DNA of 64,000 bases, taken from positions 73,106 through 137,105 of the forward strand of contig JAFABG010000002.1 of the NCBI GenBank assembly GCA_023426145.1, given 5' to 3'. The translations under genes were made by a program, and so were the position numbers. The stretch is from Bacteroidota bacterium. GTDB taxonomy: Bacteria; Bacteroidota; Bacteroidia; Bacteroidales; Bacteroidaceae. The notes below the pieces were generated by a model that was not told the origin of the DNA, searched no databases, and worked only from the letters and a program-made list of their open reading frames with translations. Each line of letters starts with the position of its first letter. Position 1 is the first letter of the stretch. This document shows positions 15,642-24,328 of the stretch, one piece after another.

Positions 15642-17636
15642 ATGACTGCTCAAAGTAACATAACTCCTGAAAGCATAGTTGCCGATCTCCGGTACTTGCA
15701 GTTGCTTTCTCGAAGTTTTCCTACCATTGCCGATGCAAGTACGGAGATCATCAATCTGGAGGCTATCCTTAATTTACCTAAAGGAACCGAGCATTTCTTA
15801 ACTGATATACACGGAGAATATGAAGCGTTTCAGCACGTCTTGAAGAATGCTTCGGGTGCAGTGAAGCGCAAAGTAAACGAGATATTCGGTAACACTTTGC
15901 GTGAGTCGGAAAAGAAAGAGATTTGCACACTTATATATTATCCCGAGGAGAAGATACAGTTGGTCAAATGTCGCGAGAAGGATTTGGACGATTGGTATCT
16001 CATCACACTCAATCAGTTGGTGAAAGTTTGCCAGAATGTGTCTTCCAAATATACGCGTTCAAAGGTGCGTAAATCTTTGCCACCCGAATTCTCTTATATC
16101 ATTCAGGAGCTACTCCACGAATCTTCTATCGAGCCGAATAAGCATGCTTACATCAATGTGATTGTGAGTACGATTATCTCTACCAAGCGAGCAGATGATT
16201 TCATTATAGCGATGTGTAATTTGATTCAACGACTCACGATTGACTCACTCCACATTGTGGGTGATATCTACGATCGTGGACCGGGTGCACACATCATCAT
16301 GGACACATTATGCAATTACCACAACTTCGATATTCAATGGGGTAACCATGACATTCTTTGGATGGGTGCTGCTTCCGGTAACGACAGTTGCATAGCCAAT
16401 GTGATTCGTATGTCCATGCGGTATGGTAATCTGGCAACCCTTGAAGATGGTTATGGCATTAACCTACTTCCTCTTGCCACTTTTGCTATGGATACTTATG
16501 CTGACGACAAGTGCTCTATTTTCGTACCGAAAATGACTTTTGCCGACAGGCATTATAACGAGAAAACCTTGCGACTGATTACTCAGATGCACAAAGCGAT
16601 CACCATCATACAGTTTAAACTGGAGGCCGAGATTATAGATCGTCGTCCGGAATTCAGGATGGGCAATCGTAAACTACTCGAGAAAATAGACTTCGAGAGA
16701 GGACTTTTTGTGTATGAAGGAAAAGAGTATGTATTGCGCGATAGCAGTTTCCCGACCGTTGATCCTGCCAATCCTTATAAGCTGACGGAGGAAGAACGGG
16801 AGCTTGTAGAAAAAATCCATTATTCATTCACGAACAGTGAGAAGCTGAAAAAGCACATGCGTTGTCTTTTCACTTATGGAGGCATGTATCTCGTGTCTAA
16901 TTCCAATCTTCTTTATCATGCTTCTGTGCCTTTGAATGAAGATGGAAGTTTTAAGCACGTCTATATTCGTGGCAAAGAATATTGGGGACGTAAGCTACTC
17001 GATAAAGCTGATCAATTGGTTCGCACGGCTTACTTTGATGAAGATGGAGAGGAAGATAAAGAATTTGCGTTAGATTATATTTGGTATATGTGGTGCGGTC
17101 AGGAAGCCCCATTGTTCGACAAAGATAAGATGGCTACTTTCGAGCGCTACTTCCTTAGTGAGAAGGAAACACATAAGGAGAAGAAGGGTTGCTACTATAC
17201 GCTTCGAAATCGTGAAGACATCTGTGATATGATCCTAAAAGAGTTTGGCGCTTACGGCCCACATTCGCATATCATCAATGGACATGTACCGGTGAAAACC
17301 ATTCAGGGAGAACAGCCCATGAAAGCTAACGGTAAACTTTTTGTGATTGACGGAGGTTTCTCTAAAGCTTATCAACCCGAGACGGGAATTGCAGGCTACA
17401 CGCTTGTCTATCATTCACACGGCATGCAGTTGGTGCAACACGAACCTTTTCAGTCTAGGCAAGAGGCTATTGAAGAGGGATTGGATATTAAGTCGACTAA
17501 CTTTGTACTTGAGTTTAATTCGCAGCGCATGATGGTGAAAGATACAGATAAGGGGAAAGAGTTAGTGACACAAATTCAAGACCTGAAGAAATTGCTAGTA
17601 GCCTATCGTATTGGCTTGATCAAAGAAAAAGTATAA
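15642..17636 (+). CDS. fbp: Fructose-1,6-bisphosphatase, class III
   Basis: A 664-residue class III enzyme, the large type first seen in Firmicutes and usual in Bacteroides. It hydrolyses fructose 1,6-bisphosphate to fructose 6-phosphate in gluconeogenesis. Motifs of its calcineurin-like metal site are visible: TDIHGEYEAF, VGDIYDRGPGAHIIMD, WGNHDILWMG, GPHSHIINGHVPV and FVIDGGFSKAYQ. Length agrees with the family (~640-670). It lies 65 bp after the transporter gene and ends at a strong terminator. Confidence 0.95.
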   Translation: MTAQSNITPESIVADLRYLQLLSRSFPTIADASTEIINLEAILNLPKGTEHFLTDIHGEYEAFQHVLKNASGAVKRKVNEIFGNTLRESEKKEICTLIYYPEEKIQLVKCREKDLDDWYLITLNQLVKVCQNVSSKYTRSKVRKSLPPEFSYIIQELLHESSIEPNKHAYINVIVSTIISTKRADDFIIAMCNLIQRLTIDSLHIVGDIYDRGPGAHIIMDTLCNYHNFDIQWGNHDILWMGAASGNDSCIANVIRMSMRYGNLATLEDGYGINLLPLATFAMDTYADDKCSIFVPKMTFADRHYNEKTLRLITQMHKAITIIQFKLEAEIIDRRPEFRMGNRKLLEKIDFERGLFVYEGKEYVLRDSSFPTVDPANPYKLTEEERELVEKIHYSFTNSEKLKKHMRCLFTYGGMYLVSNSNLLYHASVPLNEDGSFKHVYIRGKEYWGRKLLDKADQLVRTAYFDEDGEEDKEFALDYIWYMWCGQEAPLFDKDKMATFERYFLSEKETHKEKKGCYYTLRNREDICDMILKEFGAYGPHSHIINGHVPVKTIQGEQPMKANGKLFVIDGGFSKAYQPETGIAGYTLVYHSHGMQLVQHEPFQSRQEAIEEGLDIKSTNFVLEFNSQRMMVKDTDKGKELVTQIQDLKKLLVAYRIGLIKEKV

Positions 17637-17659
17637 GACGATAAAGTACCCTAAATAGG

Positions 17660-17706
17660 AAGAACCGCTTCGGAAGGATCATCTTTCCGAAGCGGTTCTT
17701 TCTATT
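17660..17706 (+). terminator. Intrinsic terminator of fbp
   Basis: Inverted repeat AGAACCGCTTCGGAAGGAT / ATCTTTCCGAAGCGGTTCT followed by TTCTATTTT. It also ends close to the convergent repeat-protein gene. Confidence 0.85.
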
Positions 17707-17725
17707 TTAAAGGCATTCAAAGGCA

Positions 17726-18874
17726 TTAGAAAAGTATAACGCCTGCTTCAATAATTGCTCCCTTATCGAAATTACGCGATTTATTGTAATACCGTGTCAG
17801 CCCATAGCCCCCGGTGGCAAAAACACCAAACTTTTCGGTGAATTGGTATTCCAAGTTGATTCTTGCTTGCAGAGCATAAAGTCGTCTGGGGATTACATCA
17901 TCCTTATTGGAACACGTCTCAATGTGTTGATATCCCAAGTCGCCGCTAATGGATAAGCTCTTGTAGAGAGGCAAAGCAAGCCCTGCACGATAGGAAGTAC
18001 TGATAGAAAATTTATCGTTCAGATTTCGATCGAATGCACCCACTCCCAAAATGGTGTAGAACAGCTCATTCTTGAATCGAACTCCTATGTTGGCCGTCGT
18101 AGAGTTACCTCCATAAGCCATCAGTTGAATTTTTGTATCGGGATTGGCATTGACCAATCCGATTTGAACCCCTTTTATTTCATCTTTGTAGTAGTTGACC
18201 AATCCGATTTGAAGTCCGCGAACCTTGGTGGCGTAGTTGCACAGACCGATTTGAACTCCATTTAGACTTTCGCCCGTGATGTTGGCAAAGCCAGCCATTT
18301 GCAAACCATTCATGTTACTGCCGCTCACGTTAAGAAGACCGGAGGTCATTACTCCGTTGAAGTCTTCACCTACAATATTTGCTATACCGGATAACTCAAC
18401 GCCGGAAGTTTTGTTTCCAGTCACGTTCATCATTCCACTAACCATCACTCCCGAATTATTGTCGCCTGTGATATTAGTAAGTCCCGAAATGATCACTCCT
18501 TTAGAACCGTCGCCTGTGATGTTCACCAGTCCGCCTAGGGAAACTCCTACTGTGTTGTTGCCACTGATATTACTGACACCGGCCACTTGAACGCCTCTCA
18601 TTGAACCTCCGACAAGATTGGCTAAGCCTGTAATCTGTGCTCCATTCATGTCTCTATGAATAACACTTCCCAATGCATTCACTCCAACACCGTTGAGCCT
18701 ATTCAGCGTAGACATCAATCCGATGTTGAGATAAGTGGTCTGAGTACTGTCATAAGGCTGTGTAGCTATATCTTTCCAGATAGAAATATTAATGCCCGCA
18801 CTTTCATTTTGTGCTGGTAAAGCAACGGCAATCGTGAGAACGATTGCCGTGAATAATGGTTTTAATTTTTTCAT
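17726..18874 (-). CDS. Surface/outer-membrane protein with 16-residue tandem repeats
   Basis: 382 residues with a signal peptide (LFTAIVLTIAVALPAQ). From residue 62 to 205 there are nine consecutive units of exactly 16 residues with the pattern GVxxSGLxNITGxxxx, then three units of 14-15 residues (GVQIGLCNYATKVR, GLQIGLVNYYKDEIK, GVQIGLVNANPDTK) up to residue 248. Such short Gly/Asn-rich repeats suggest a beta-solenoid. The last ~130 residues look like outer-membrane beta strands, ending in the aromatic-poor but typical EAGVILF. The GLQIGLVN units resemble those described for LA_2272-type surface repeat proteins (from memory). Function is unknown. It lies 41 bp behind the acyl-CoA ligase gene and may share its transcript. 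Confidence 0.75.
   Translation of the reverse strand: MKKLKPLFTAIVLTIAVALPAQNESAGINISIWKDIATQPYDSTQTTYLNIGLMSTLNRLNGVGVNALGSVIHRDMNGAQITGLANLVGGSMRGVQVAGVSNISGNNTVGVSLGGLVNITGDGSKGVIISGLTNITGDNNSGVMVSGMMNVTGNKTSGVELSGIANIVGEDFNGVMTSGLLNVSGSNMNGLQMAGFANITGESLNGVQIGLCNYATKVRGLQIGLVNYYKDEIKGVQIGLVNANPDTKIQLMAYGGNSTTANIGVRFKNELFYTILGVGAFDRNLNDKFSISTSYRAGLALPLYKSLSISGDLGYQHIETCSNKDDVIPRRLYALQARINLEYQFTEKFGVFATGGYGLTRYYNKSRNFDKGAIIEAGVILF
18131..18691 (-). repeat. Coding tandem repeat, 48-bp units
   Basis: The DNA for the nine 16-residue units and three shortened units. The units are diverged at the DNA level but keep strict 48-bp phase, so they derive from old duplication rather than recent slippage. 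Confidence 0.75.
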
Positions 18875-18915
18875 ATTTTATTTAGTCGTATTTATCTCAT
18901 TAAATACTTTAACGA

Positions 18916-20574
18916 TTATCCTTTAGCTTCCTGATACAGATAGCGTTTGATACTCTTCTTCGGTGTTTTTTCAAACTCCTCAGGATATATTTTCATCTTC
19001 AGGATCTGGCTGTAACCCGGTAGCATGGTGTTCAGTGCTATTCGGTTCTCTTCCATCACTCGTTCGATATCTTCGTTCTTGAGTCCGTGAGCAAAAGCGT
19101 CGTCAAAATCCGGATAGACTAAGCCGACCAGCTTTTCGTTCTGCTGCACGATAATACTTTCTGCCACATAGGGCAAGTTGTTCAGTTTATCTTCTATTTC
19201 CTCCGGATAAATATTTTGTCCGCTGGCACTAAGGAGCAGGTTCTTGCTGCGTCCCTTTATGGTGATATTGCCTTCGGCGTCCATCAAAGCCAAGTCTCCT
19301 GTGTGCAACCAGCCATCTTGGTCTATCACACCTTCTGTAGCCTCTTCGTTCTTGTAATATCCCAGCATCACGTTTGGCCCCTTGCACACAATTTCGCCTA
19401 CTATATTTTGAGGGTCGGAAGAGAGAATCTTAACGTCCATGCGTGGCGCTGCTTTTCCGCAAGAGCCCGCTTTAAACTTTTTCCAGTCCTCATAACAGAT
19501 GATCGGTCCACATTCCGTCATGCCGTAGCCCACCGTGTAAGGGAAGTCAATCATTCTAAGGAACTGTTCCACCTCTTGATTGAAGGCAGCTCCACCCACG
19601 ATAACCTCTGTGAAATTGCCCCCGAACGCTTTAATCATTTCTTCACGTACGGTTGCTTTTATTTTATCGTTAATAATAGGTACTTTCAGTAAGATCTTCA
19701 TAGCCGGCGTTTCCAACTTAGGAAGCACGCTTTTCTTAATAATCTTTTCTATGATTAGTGGTACAGCTACAATAAGATTCGGTTTCACCTCTTCGAATGC
19801 TTGGAAGATGATTTTCGGACTTGGCATGCGAGTGAGGAAATAGATGTGGCAGCCAACTGAGAACTCGTAAAGAAACTCGAAAGCTAGCCCATACATGTGT
19901 GCCATGGGTAGCATAGAAACGATTTTATCGCCGGCTTTCAGTTCAAGCACTTCATAAGCAAACCGGGTGTTCGACCATAGGCTGCGATAGGGGAGCATCA
20001 CTCCTTTTGAGTAGCTCGTAGTTCCCGAAGTGTAGTTAATCACAGCCAGTTCATCGGGCTCATCCTTATGATAATTGATATGTTCTTGGCGGAAGTTTTT
20101 GGGGTATTTCTGTCCAAACATCTCATTGAGATGTTCGCGAGCATGCGTTAGTTTTTCGCTTCTCGATACTAATAAGGTGAAATCATTCATCATCAGAATA
20201 CCTTCGAGGAGTGGCATAGCCGATTCGTTCAGGTTTTCCCAAATCATGTCTCCCACGAAAAGAAGTTTAGCTTCAGAGTGATTAACGATGTTGTGTACAT
20301 TGTCGGCTTTGAACTCGTGAAGAATCGGTACAATGACTGCTCCATAGGTCAGTGTGGCTAGAAAGGTTACTCCCCAGTGGGAGCTGTTTCTTCCGCAAAC
20401 GGCAATTTTATCTCCTTCACGGATACCACTTTCTTCGAAAATGATATGTAATTTCTCTATTTTCCGAGCTACGTCCTTATACTGAAGGGTGGAACCCTTA
20501 TAATCAGTCAGGGCGTCTAAATCCCAATTGTTTTTTATGCTATTCTCAATATACGCTATAAAACTTTGTTCCAT
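18916..20574 (-). CDS. AMP-binding long-chain acyl-CoA ligase family protein
   Basis: A 552-residue adenylate-forming enzyme. The AMP-binding signature (INYTSGTTSYSKGVMLPYR), the A4/A5 motif (VGYGMTECGPIICYE), the TGD motif (GWLHTGDLALMD) and the hinge/lysine region (ITIKGRSKNLLLSASGQNIYP, ending KKSIKRYLY) are all present. It probably activates fatty acids as acyl-AMP and then acyl-CoA for lipid synthesis or salvage; acyl chain preference is not readable. No membrane helices or signal are seen. It has its own promoter (20604-20611), and the repeat protein follows it on the same strand. Confidence 0.88.
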   Translation of the reverse strand: MEQSFIAYIENSIKNNWDLDALTDYKGSTLQYKDVARKIEKLHIIFEESGIREGDKIAVCGRNSSHWGVTFLATLTYGAVIVPILHEFKADNVHNIVNHSEAKLLFVGDMIWENLNESAMPLLEGILMMNDFTLLVSRSEKLTHAREHLNEMFGQKYPKNFRQEHINYHKDEPDELAVINYTSGTTSYSKGVMLPYRSLWSNTRFAYEVLELKAGDKIVSMLPMAHMYGLAFEFLYEFSVGCHIYFLTRMPSPKIIFQAFEEVKPNLIVAVPLIIEKIIKKSVLPKLETPAMKILLKVPIINDKIKATVREEMIKAFGGNFTEVIVGGAAFNQEVEQFLRMIDFPYTVGYGMTECGPIICYEDWKKFKAGSCGKAAPRMDVKILSSDPQNIVGEIVCKGPNVMLGYYKNEEATEGVIDQDGWLHTGDLALMDAEGNITIKGRSKNLLLSASGQNIYPEEIEDKLNNLPYVAESIIVQQNEKLVGLVYPDFDDAFAHGLKNEDIERVMEENRIALNTMLPGYSQILKMKIYPEEFEKTPKKSIKRYLYQEAKG

Positions 20575-20603
20575 TGTTTTTGCACATTCAGTATTAATTT
20601 GTG

Positions 20604-20611
20604 CAAATATA
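20604..20611 (-). promoter_or_regulatory. Promoter -7 box of the acyl-CoA ligase gene
   Basis: Minus strand TATATTTG, 30 bp before the ATG. A TGCAC/GTGCA inverted repeat flanks the start-proximal side (20581-20605), possibly an operator. Confidence 0.6.
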
Positions 20612-20725
20612 GTAATTATATTAAGAAAGAAGTAGGAAGACTGGATTATTTTGAGAATGAGATCTTTTGAAAACAGAAGACATAGAGGTAAGAGTTAATG
20701 TGTTTTCAAAGTAAGATAAGCGCGT

Positions 20726-20784
20726 TAACAATGCATGATATACCCTCTAGCAATGCTTGTTAGGGGTATATACAATGCATGTTA
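20726..20784. repeat. Three direct repeats with 22-bp period inside an imperfect inverted repeat
   Basis: CAATGCATGATA (20729), CAATGCTTGTTA (20751) and CAATGCATGTTA (20773) recur at exactly 22-bp intervals, about two helical turns. The intervening bases form an imperfect inverted repeat (TATACCCTCTAG against TAGGGGTATA). It lies beyond the 3' end of fcl and 115-180 bp upstream of the acyl-CoA ligase -7 box. It could be a multi-site operator, or a weak terminator for fcl, although no T run follows. Confidence 0.5.
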
Positions 20785-20801
20785 TGCGTTCTTCATTCTA
20801 T

Positions 20802-21872
20802 TCATTTTAAGTACCAATCGTACATTCTTTGAATTCCCTCTTCGATTTCAATTTTGTGGTGCCATCCCAGTGCATGCAATTTCGACGGATCGGTCAACTT
20901 ACGCATCGTACCATCCGGTTTGGTGCTGTCGAAGGTGAGTTTCCCTTGGTAACCAACGGTTTCAACTATCCGTTCGGCAAGTTGTCGAATGGTGATTTCC
21001 TTTCCGGTACCGATGTTGATGTGGCAGTTGCGAATCGTTTTACTACCTTCCTCGTAGGTTGCACTGAAATCTACCTTTTCCATCACAAACACACTGGCAT
21101 CAGCCATTTCTTCACTCCAGAGAAATTCTCTCAGGGGAGTTCCTGTCCCCCATAAAGTGACTTCGGTTTCACTGATTCCGTATTTGCTGAGAACCTTCAA
21201 AATGGCCTCCTTCGGACTCTCTCCACTGATCCCTTCTACCGGGCGTTGGTTCATGTCTTTGCAGATGGCTTCCCAATTGTTTTCTTTCAGGCAGTGAGCC
21301 AGATGAATTTTGCGAATCATAGCAGGCAGCACATGGCTACGCTCTAGATCGAAATTATCATTGGGACCATATAAGTTGGTGGGCATCACAGCAATGTAAT
21401 TCGTACCGTATTGCAGATTGAAGCTTTCGCACATTTTCAGTCCGGCAATCTTGGCAATGGCATACGGTTCGTTTGTATATTCGAGAGGAGAAGTGAGCAG
21501 CACTTCTTCCTTCATTGGTTGCTCAGCATCACGCGGGTAGATGCAAGTGCTTCCCAAAAATAAGAGTTTCTTGACGTTGTGGCGAAAACTTTCGCCGATA
21601 ACGTTTTGTTGAATTTGCAGATTCTTGTAGATGAAATCGGCACGGTATATACTGTTTGCCATGATTCCGCCCACAAATGCAGCAGCTAGAAATACATATT
21701 CGGGTTGCTCTTCATCGAAAAACTGGCGGACAGCTACGGCATCCAACAGATCGAGTTCTTTGTGCGACCGACCGATCAGTTGAGTATAACCTTTGGCGCG
21801 TAAATTCTTCCAAATGGCAGATCCCACCAGTCCGTGGTGACCTGCTATATATATCTTAGCATTTTTTTCCAT
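20802..21872 (-). CDS. fcl: GDP-L-fucose synthase
   Basis: A 356-residue extended short-chain dehydrogenase that converts GDP-4-keto-6-deoxy-mannose to GDP-L-fucose by epimerisation and NADPH reduction. The nucleotide motif GHHGLVGS is at residues 11-18, the catalytic tyrosine and lysine sit in YAIAKIAG, and FLGSTCIYPRDAEQPM and NLYGPNDNFD are typical family stretches. The length is somewhat above the E. coli enzyme, as is usual in Bacteroides. It follows gmd by 30 bp on the same strand and completes the GDP-mannose to GDP-fucose pathway for capsule and glycoprotein fucosylation. Confidence 0.95.
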   Translation of the reverse strand: MEKNAKIYIAGHHGLVGSAIWKNLRAKGYTQLIGRSHKELDLLDAVAVRQFFDEEQPEYVFLAAAFVGGIMANSIYRADFIYKNLQIQQNVIGESFRHNVKKLLFLGSTCIYPRDAEQPMKEEVLLTSPLEYTNEPYAIAKIAGLKMCESFNLQYGTNYIAVMPTNLYGPNDNFDLERSHVLPAMIRKIHLAHCLKENNWEAICKDMNQRPVEGISGESPKEAILKVLSKYGISETEVTLWGTGTPLREFLWSEEMADASVFVMEKVDFSATYEEGSKTIRNCHINIGTGKEITIRQLAERIVETVGYQGKLTFDSTKPDGTMRKLTDPSKLHALGWHHKIEIEEGIQRMYDWYLK

Positions 21873-21902
21873 GATTCAGTCTGATGTCTAAAAACCGAAA
21901 AA

Positions 21903-22973
21903 TTAGTGTTTGTTCGTAATCATTCTTTTTACTTTGTCCATGTCGTGTGCCACCATTATGCTCACTAACTCCTCAAATGATGTTTTGCACGGATTCCATC
22001 CCAGCAAGGTTCTGGCTTTTGTCGGATCTCCTAAGAGTTGTTCAACTTCGGCGGGACGGAAATACTTCGGATCAATTTCAACTAAAACATTTCCGGTAGT
22101 CGTGTCGATCCCTTTTTCCTCTGCGCCTTCGCCTTCCCAGCGGAGAATGATGCCGGCTTCTTTAAAAGCCAACGTCGCAAATTCACGAACAGTGTGCATG
22201 GTGCCCGTTGCAATTACAAAATCCTCGGGCACGTCGTGTTGCAACATGAGCCACATGCATTCCACGTAGTCTTTTGCATATCCCCAGTCGCGTCGGGCAT
22301 CCAAATTGCCTAAATAGAGTTTATCCTGTTCCCCTTGCGCAATGCGTGCGGCGGCAAGTGTAATTTTTCGGGTCACAAACGTTTCGCCTCGGCGTTCGCT
22401 TTCGTGATTGAACAAGATGCCGTTGACAGCGAACATGCCATAGCTTTCACGATAGTTTTTGGTGATCCAGAAGCCGTATTGTTTGGCCACCCCGTATGGA
22501 GATCTTGGATAGAATGGAGTTGTTTCTTTTTGTGGCACTTCTTGCACTTTACCGAAAAGTTCGGATGTAGAAGCTTGATAGAGACGAGTCTTCTTTTCCA
22601 TACCTAATATACGCACGGCTTCGAGCATGCGGAGCGTACCCACAGCATCTGTCTCGGCAGTGTATTCGGGAACGTCAAACGAAACTTTTACGTGGCTTTG
22701 GGCAGCTAGATTATAGATTTCATCGGGTTGCACTTGTTGTATAATGCGGATCAAAGAACTGGAGTCGGTCATATCGCCATAGTGGAGGTTGATGGTACGC
22801 TTCTGTTTCATGTCGCGTACCCACTCGTCGAAATACATATGTTCGATGCGTCCGGTATTGAATGAAGAAGAACGACGGAGGATGCCGTGAACTTCGTAAC
22901 CTTTCTGTAAGAGAAATTCAGCAAGATAAGAACCATCTTGCCCTGTAATGCCTGATATAAGGGCTGTTTTCAT
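21903..22973 (-). CDS. gmd: GDP-mannose 4,6-dehydratase
   Basis: A 356-residue enzyme making GDP-4-keto-6-deoxy-D-mannose, the first step to GDP-L-fucose. GITGQDGSYLAEFLL carries the NADP-binding GxxGxxG; YQASTSELFGKVQE and YGVAKQYG hold the catalytic Ser/Thr-Glu and Tyr-Lys; FNHESERRGETFVTRKI and GNLDARRDWGYAKDYV are near-invariant in Gmd. It is first in the gmd-fcl operon. Confidence 0.96.
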   Translation of the reverse strand: MKTALISGITGQDGSYLAEFLLQKGYEVHGILRRSSSFNTGRIEHMYFDEWVRDMKQKRTINLHYGDMTDSSSLIRIIQQVQPDEIYNLAAQSHVKVSFDVPEYTAETDAVGTLRMLEAVRILGMEKKTRLYQASTSELFGKVQEVPQKETTPFYPRSPYGVAKQYGFWITKNYRESYGMFAVNGILFNHESERRGETFVTRKITLAAARIAQGEQDKLYLGNLDARRDWGYAKDYVECMWLMLQHDVPEDFVIATGTMHTVREFATLAFKEAGIILRWEGEGAEEKGIDTTTGNVLVEIDPKYFRPAEVEQLLGDPTKARTLLGWNPCKTSFEELVSIMVAHDMDKVKRMITNKH

Positions 22974-23049
22974 ATGCTAATAGTTATGATTTGGAAACAC
23001 ATGTGACAAATTTCGTTGTTTTTTGCTGGATAAGCAAATTTGGTTTCTT

Positions 23050-24219
23050 TTATTTTTTTGCACTTTTCCCCATCACCTTGTCTATGATCAATGCAATGGC
23101 ACCGTCTCCTGTTACGTTGCAGGCTGTTCCAAAGCTGTCCATAGCAATGTAAAGCGCAATCATCAGTGCTTGTGCCGATTCGTCGAATCCAAGCATGGAT
23201 TGCAAAATGCCGAGCGCTGCCATGATTGCTCCACCCGGTACGCCCGGAGCAGCAACCATCGTGATGCCTAACATAAAAATGAAGCCAGCAAAAATGGAAA
23301 GATCATAGGGCATGCCTTGCATCATCATCAAAGCTAGGGCACAAGCTACAATCTTTAAAGTGCTACCAGACAGATGAATGGTGGCACAAAGCGGAATGAC
23401 GAAACCGGCGATATCGGTTGATACTCCATTTTTCTTCGTTTGCTCGAGGGTCACCGGAATGGTGGCGGCAGACGATTGTGTACCTAAAGCGGTGAAATAA
23501 GCCGGTAACATTCGGCTTAAGAGACGAAGCGGGTTTTTTCGCACAAAAAGTGCTGCGATGGAATATTGAAAAATGAGTAAGAAAATATGCAGAATGAAGA
23601 TGACTCCGATGATTTTGATGAAGACCATCAAAATTTCATAAACTTGTCCGGAGTGCGTCATGTTCAAAAAGATGCCAAAGATGTAGAGTGGGAGCAAGGG
23701 AAGGATGACCGCACTAATCATGCGTATTACGATTTCTTGAAAATCTCGTGCCACATTTTTCAAAGCATCGCTTTTAAGCGTTGCTAATCCCAGCCCCAGC
23801 GTGAATGCAAAGATCAATGCTGTCATCACATTCATTAAGGGTGGTATGGATATGGAGAAAAAGGGAAGAATGCCGTGTGCTTCGTTCACATTTTCTAGCG
23901 GTGCACCCACTTCGATGAGCGACGGAAATACGGCGACTCCGGTAAAGTAGGACAAAAAGCCAGAGAATAGCGTGGCACCATAAGCGATCAAAGCAGTGGC
24001 CAGCAGCATCTTTCCTGCACCTTTGCCAATGTCGGCTATGGCTACAGTGACTAGTCCTAGAATAATGAGTGGAATAGAAAAATTGAGGAATTCACTGAAT
24101 ATCCCGTTGAAAGTAACAAATATACGTACCAATGGAGCTGGGAAAAAAGTACCGATAGCAATTCCCAATGCTATGGCAATGATAATGCGTGGCAATAGCC
24201 CAATTTTTACTTTCTTCAT
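23050..24219 (-). CDS. Dicarboxylate/amino acid:cation symporter (DAACS family)
   Basis: A 389-residue inner-membrane transporter of the glutamate/dicarboxylate (GltP/DctA/SstT) family, with about eight transmembrane segments. The re-entrant loop and substrate region are visible as GTQSSAATIPVTLEQ, PLCATIHLSGS and APGVPGGAIMAALG, and the last helix holds AMDSFGTACNVTGDGAIALI. It likely imports an acidic or hydroxy amino acid or a C4-dicarboxylate with Na+ or H+. It is transcribed alone, divergent from gnd. Confidence 0.88.
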   Translation of the reverse strand: MKKVKIGLLPRIIIAIALGIAIGTFFPAPLVRIFVTFNGIFSEFLNFSIPLIILGLVTVAIADIGKGAGKMLLATALIAYGATLFSGFLSYFTGVAVFPSLIEVGAPLENVNEAHGILPFFSISIPPLMNVMTALIFAFTLGLGLATLKSDALKNVARDFQEIVIRMISAVILPLLPLYIFGIFLNMTHSGQVYEILMVFIKIIGVIFILHIFLLIFQYSIAALFVRKNPLRLLSRMLPAYFTALGTQSSAATIPVTLEQTKKNGVSTDIAGFVIPLCATIHLSGSTLKIVACALALMMMQGMPYDLSIFAGFIFMLGITMVAAPGVPGGAIMAALGILQSMLGFDESAQALMIALYIAMDSFGTACNVTGDGAIALIIDKVMGKSAKK

Positions 24220-24239
24220 TTGTGTTTTTTTGTTGAGTG

Positions 24240-24247
24240 CAAAAGTA
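24240..24247 (-). promoter_or_regulatory. Promoter -7 box of the symporter gene
   Basis: Minus strand TACTTTTG (TANNTTTG), 20 bp before the ATG. Confidence 0.6.
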
Positions 24248-24328
24248 ACACTTAAATCTAATATTATCGAACAAATCCGGATTTCAAATGTTTCTTAGAT
24301 AAACAAAAAAATAAAATTTAATTTGGAT

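Noticed and set aside
18131..18691. Regular 48-bp repeats as a possible CRISPR array
   Set aside because: The repeats are diverged, contiguous, lack unique spacers and encode an in-frame protein repeat. No cas genes are present in the window.
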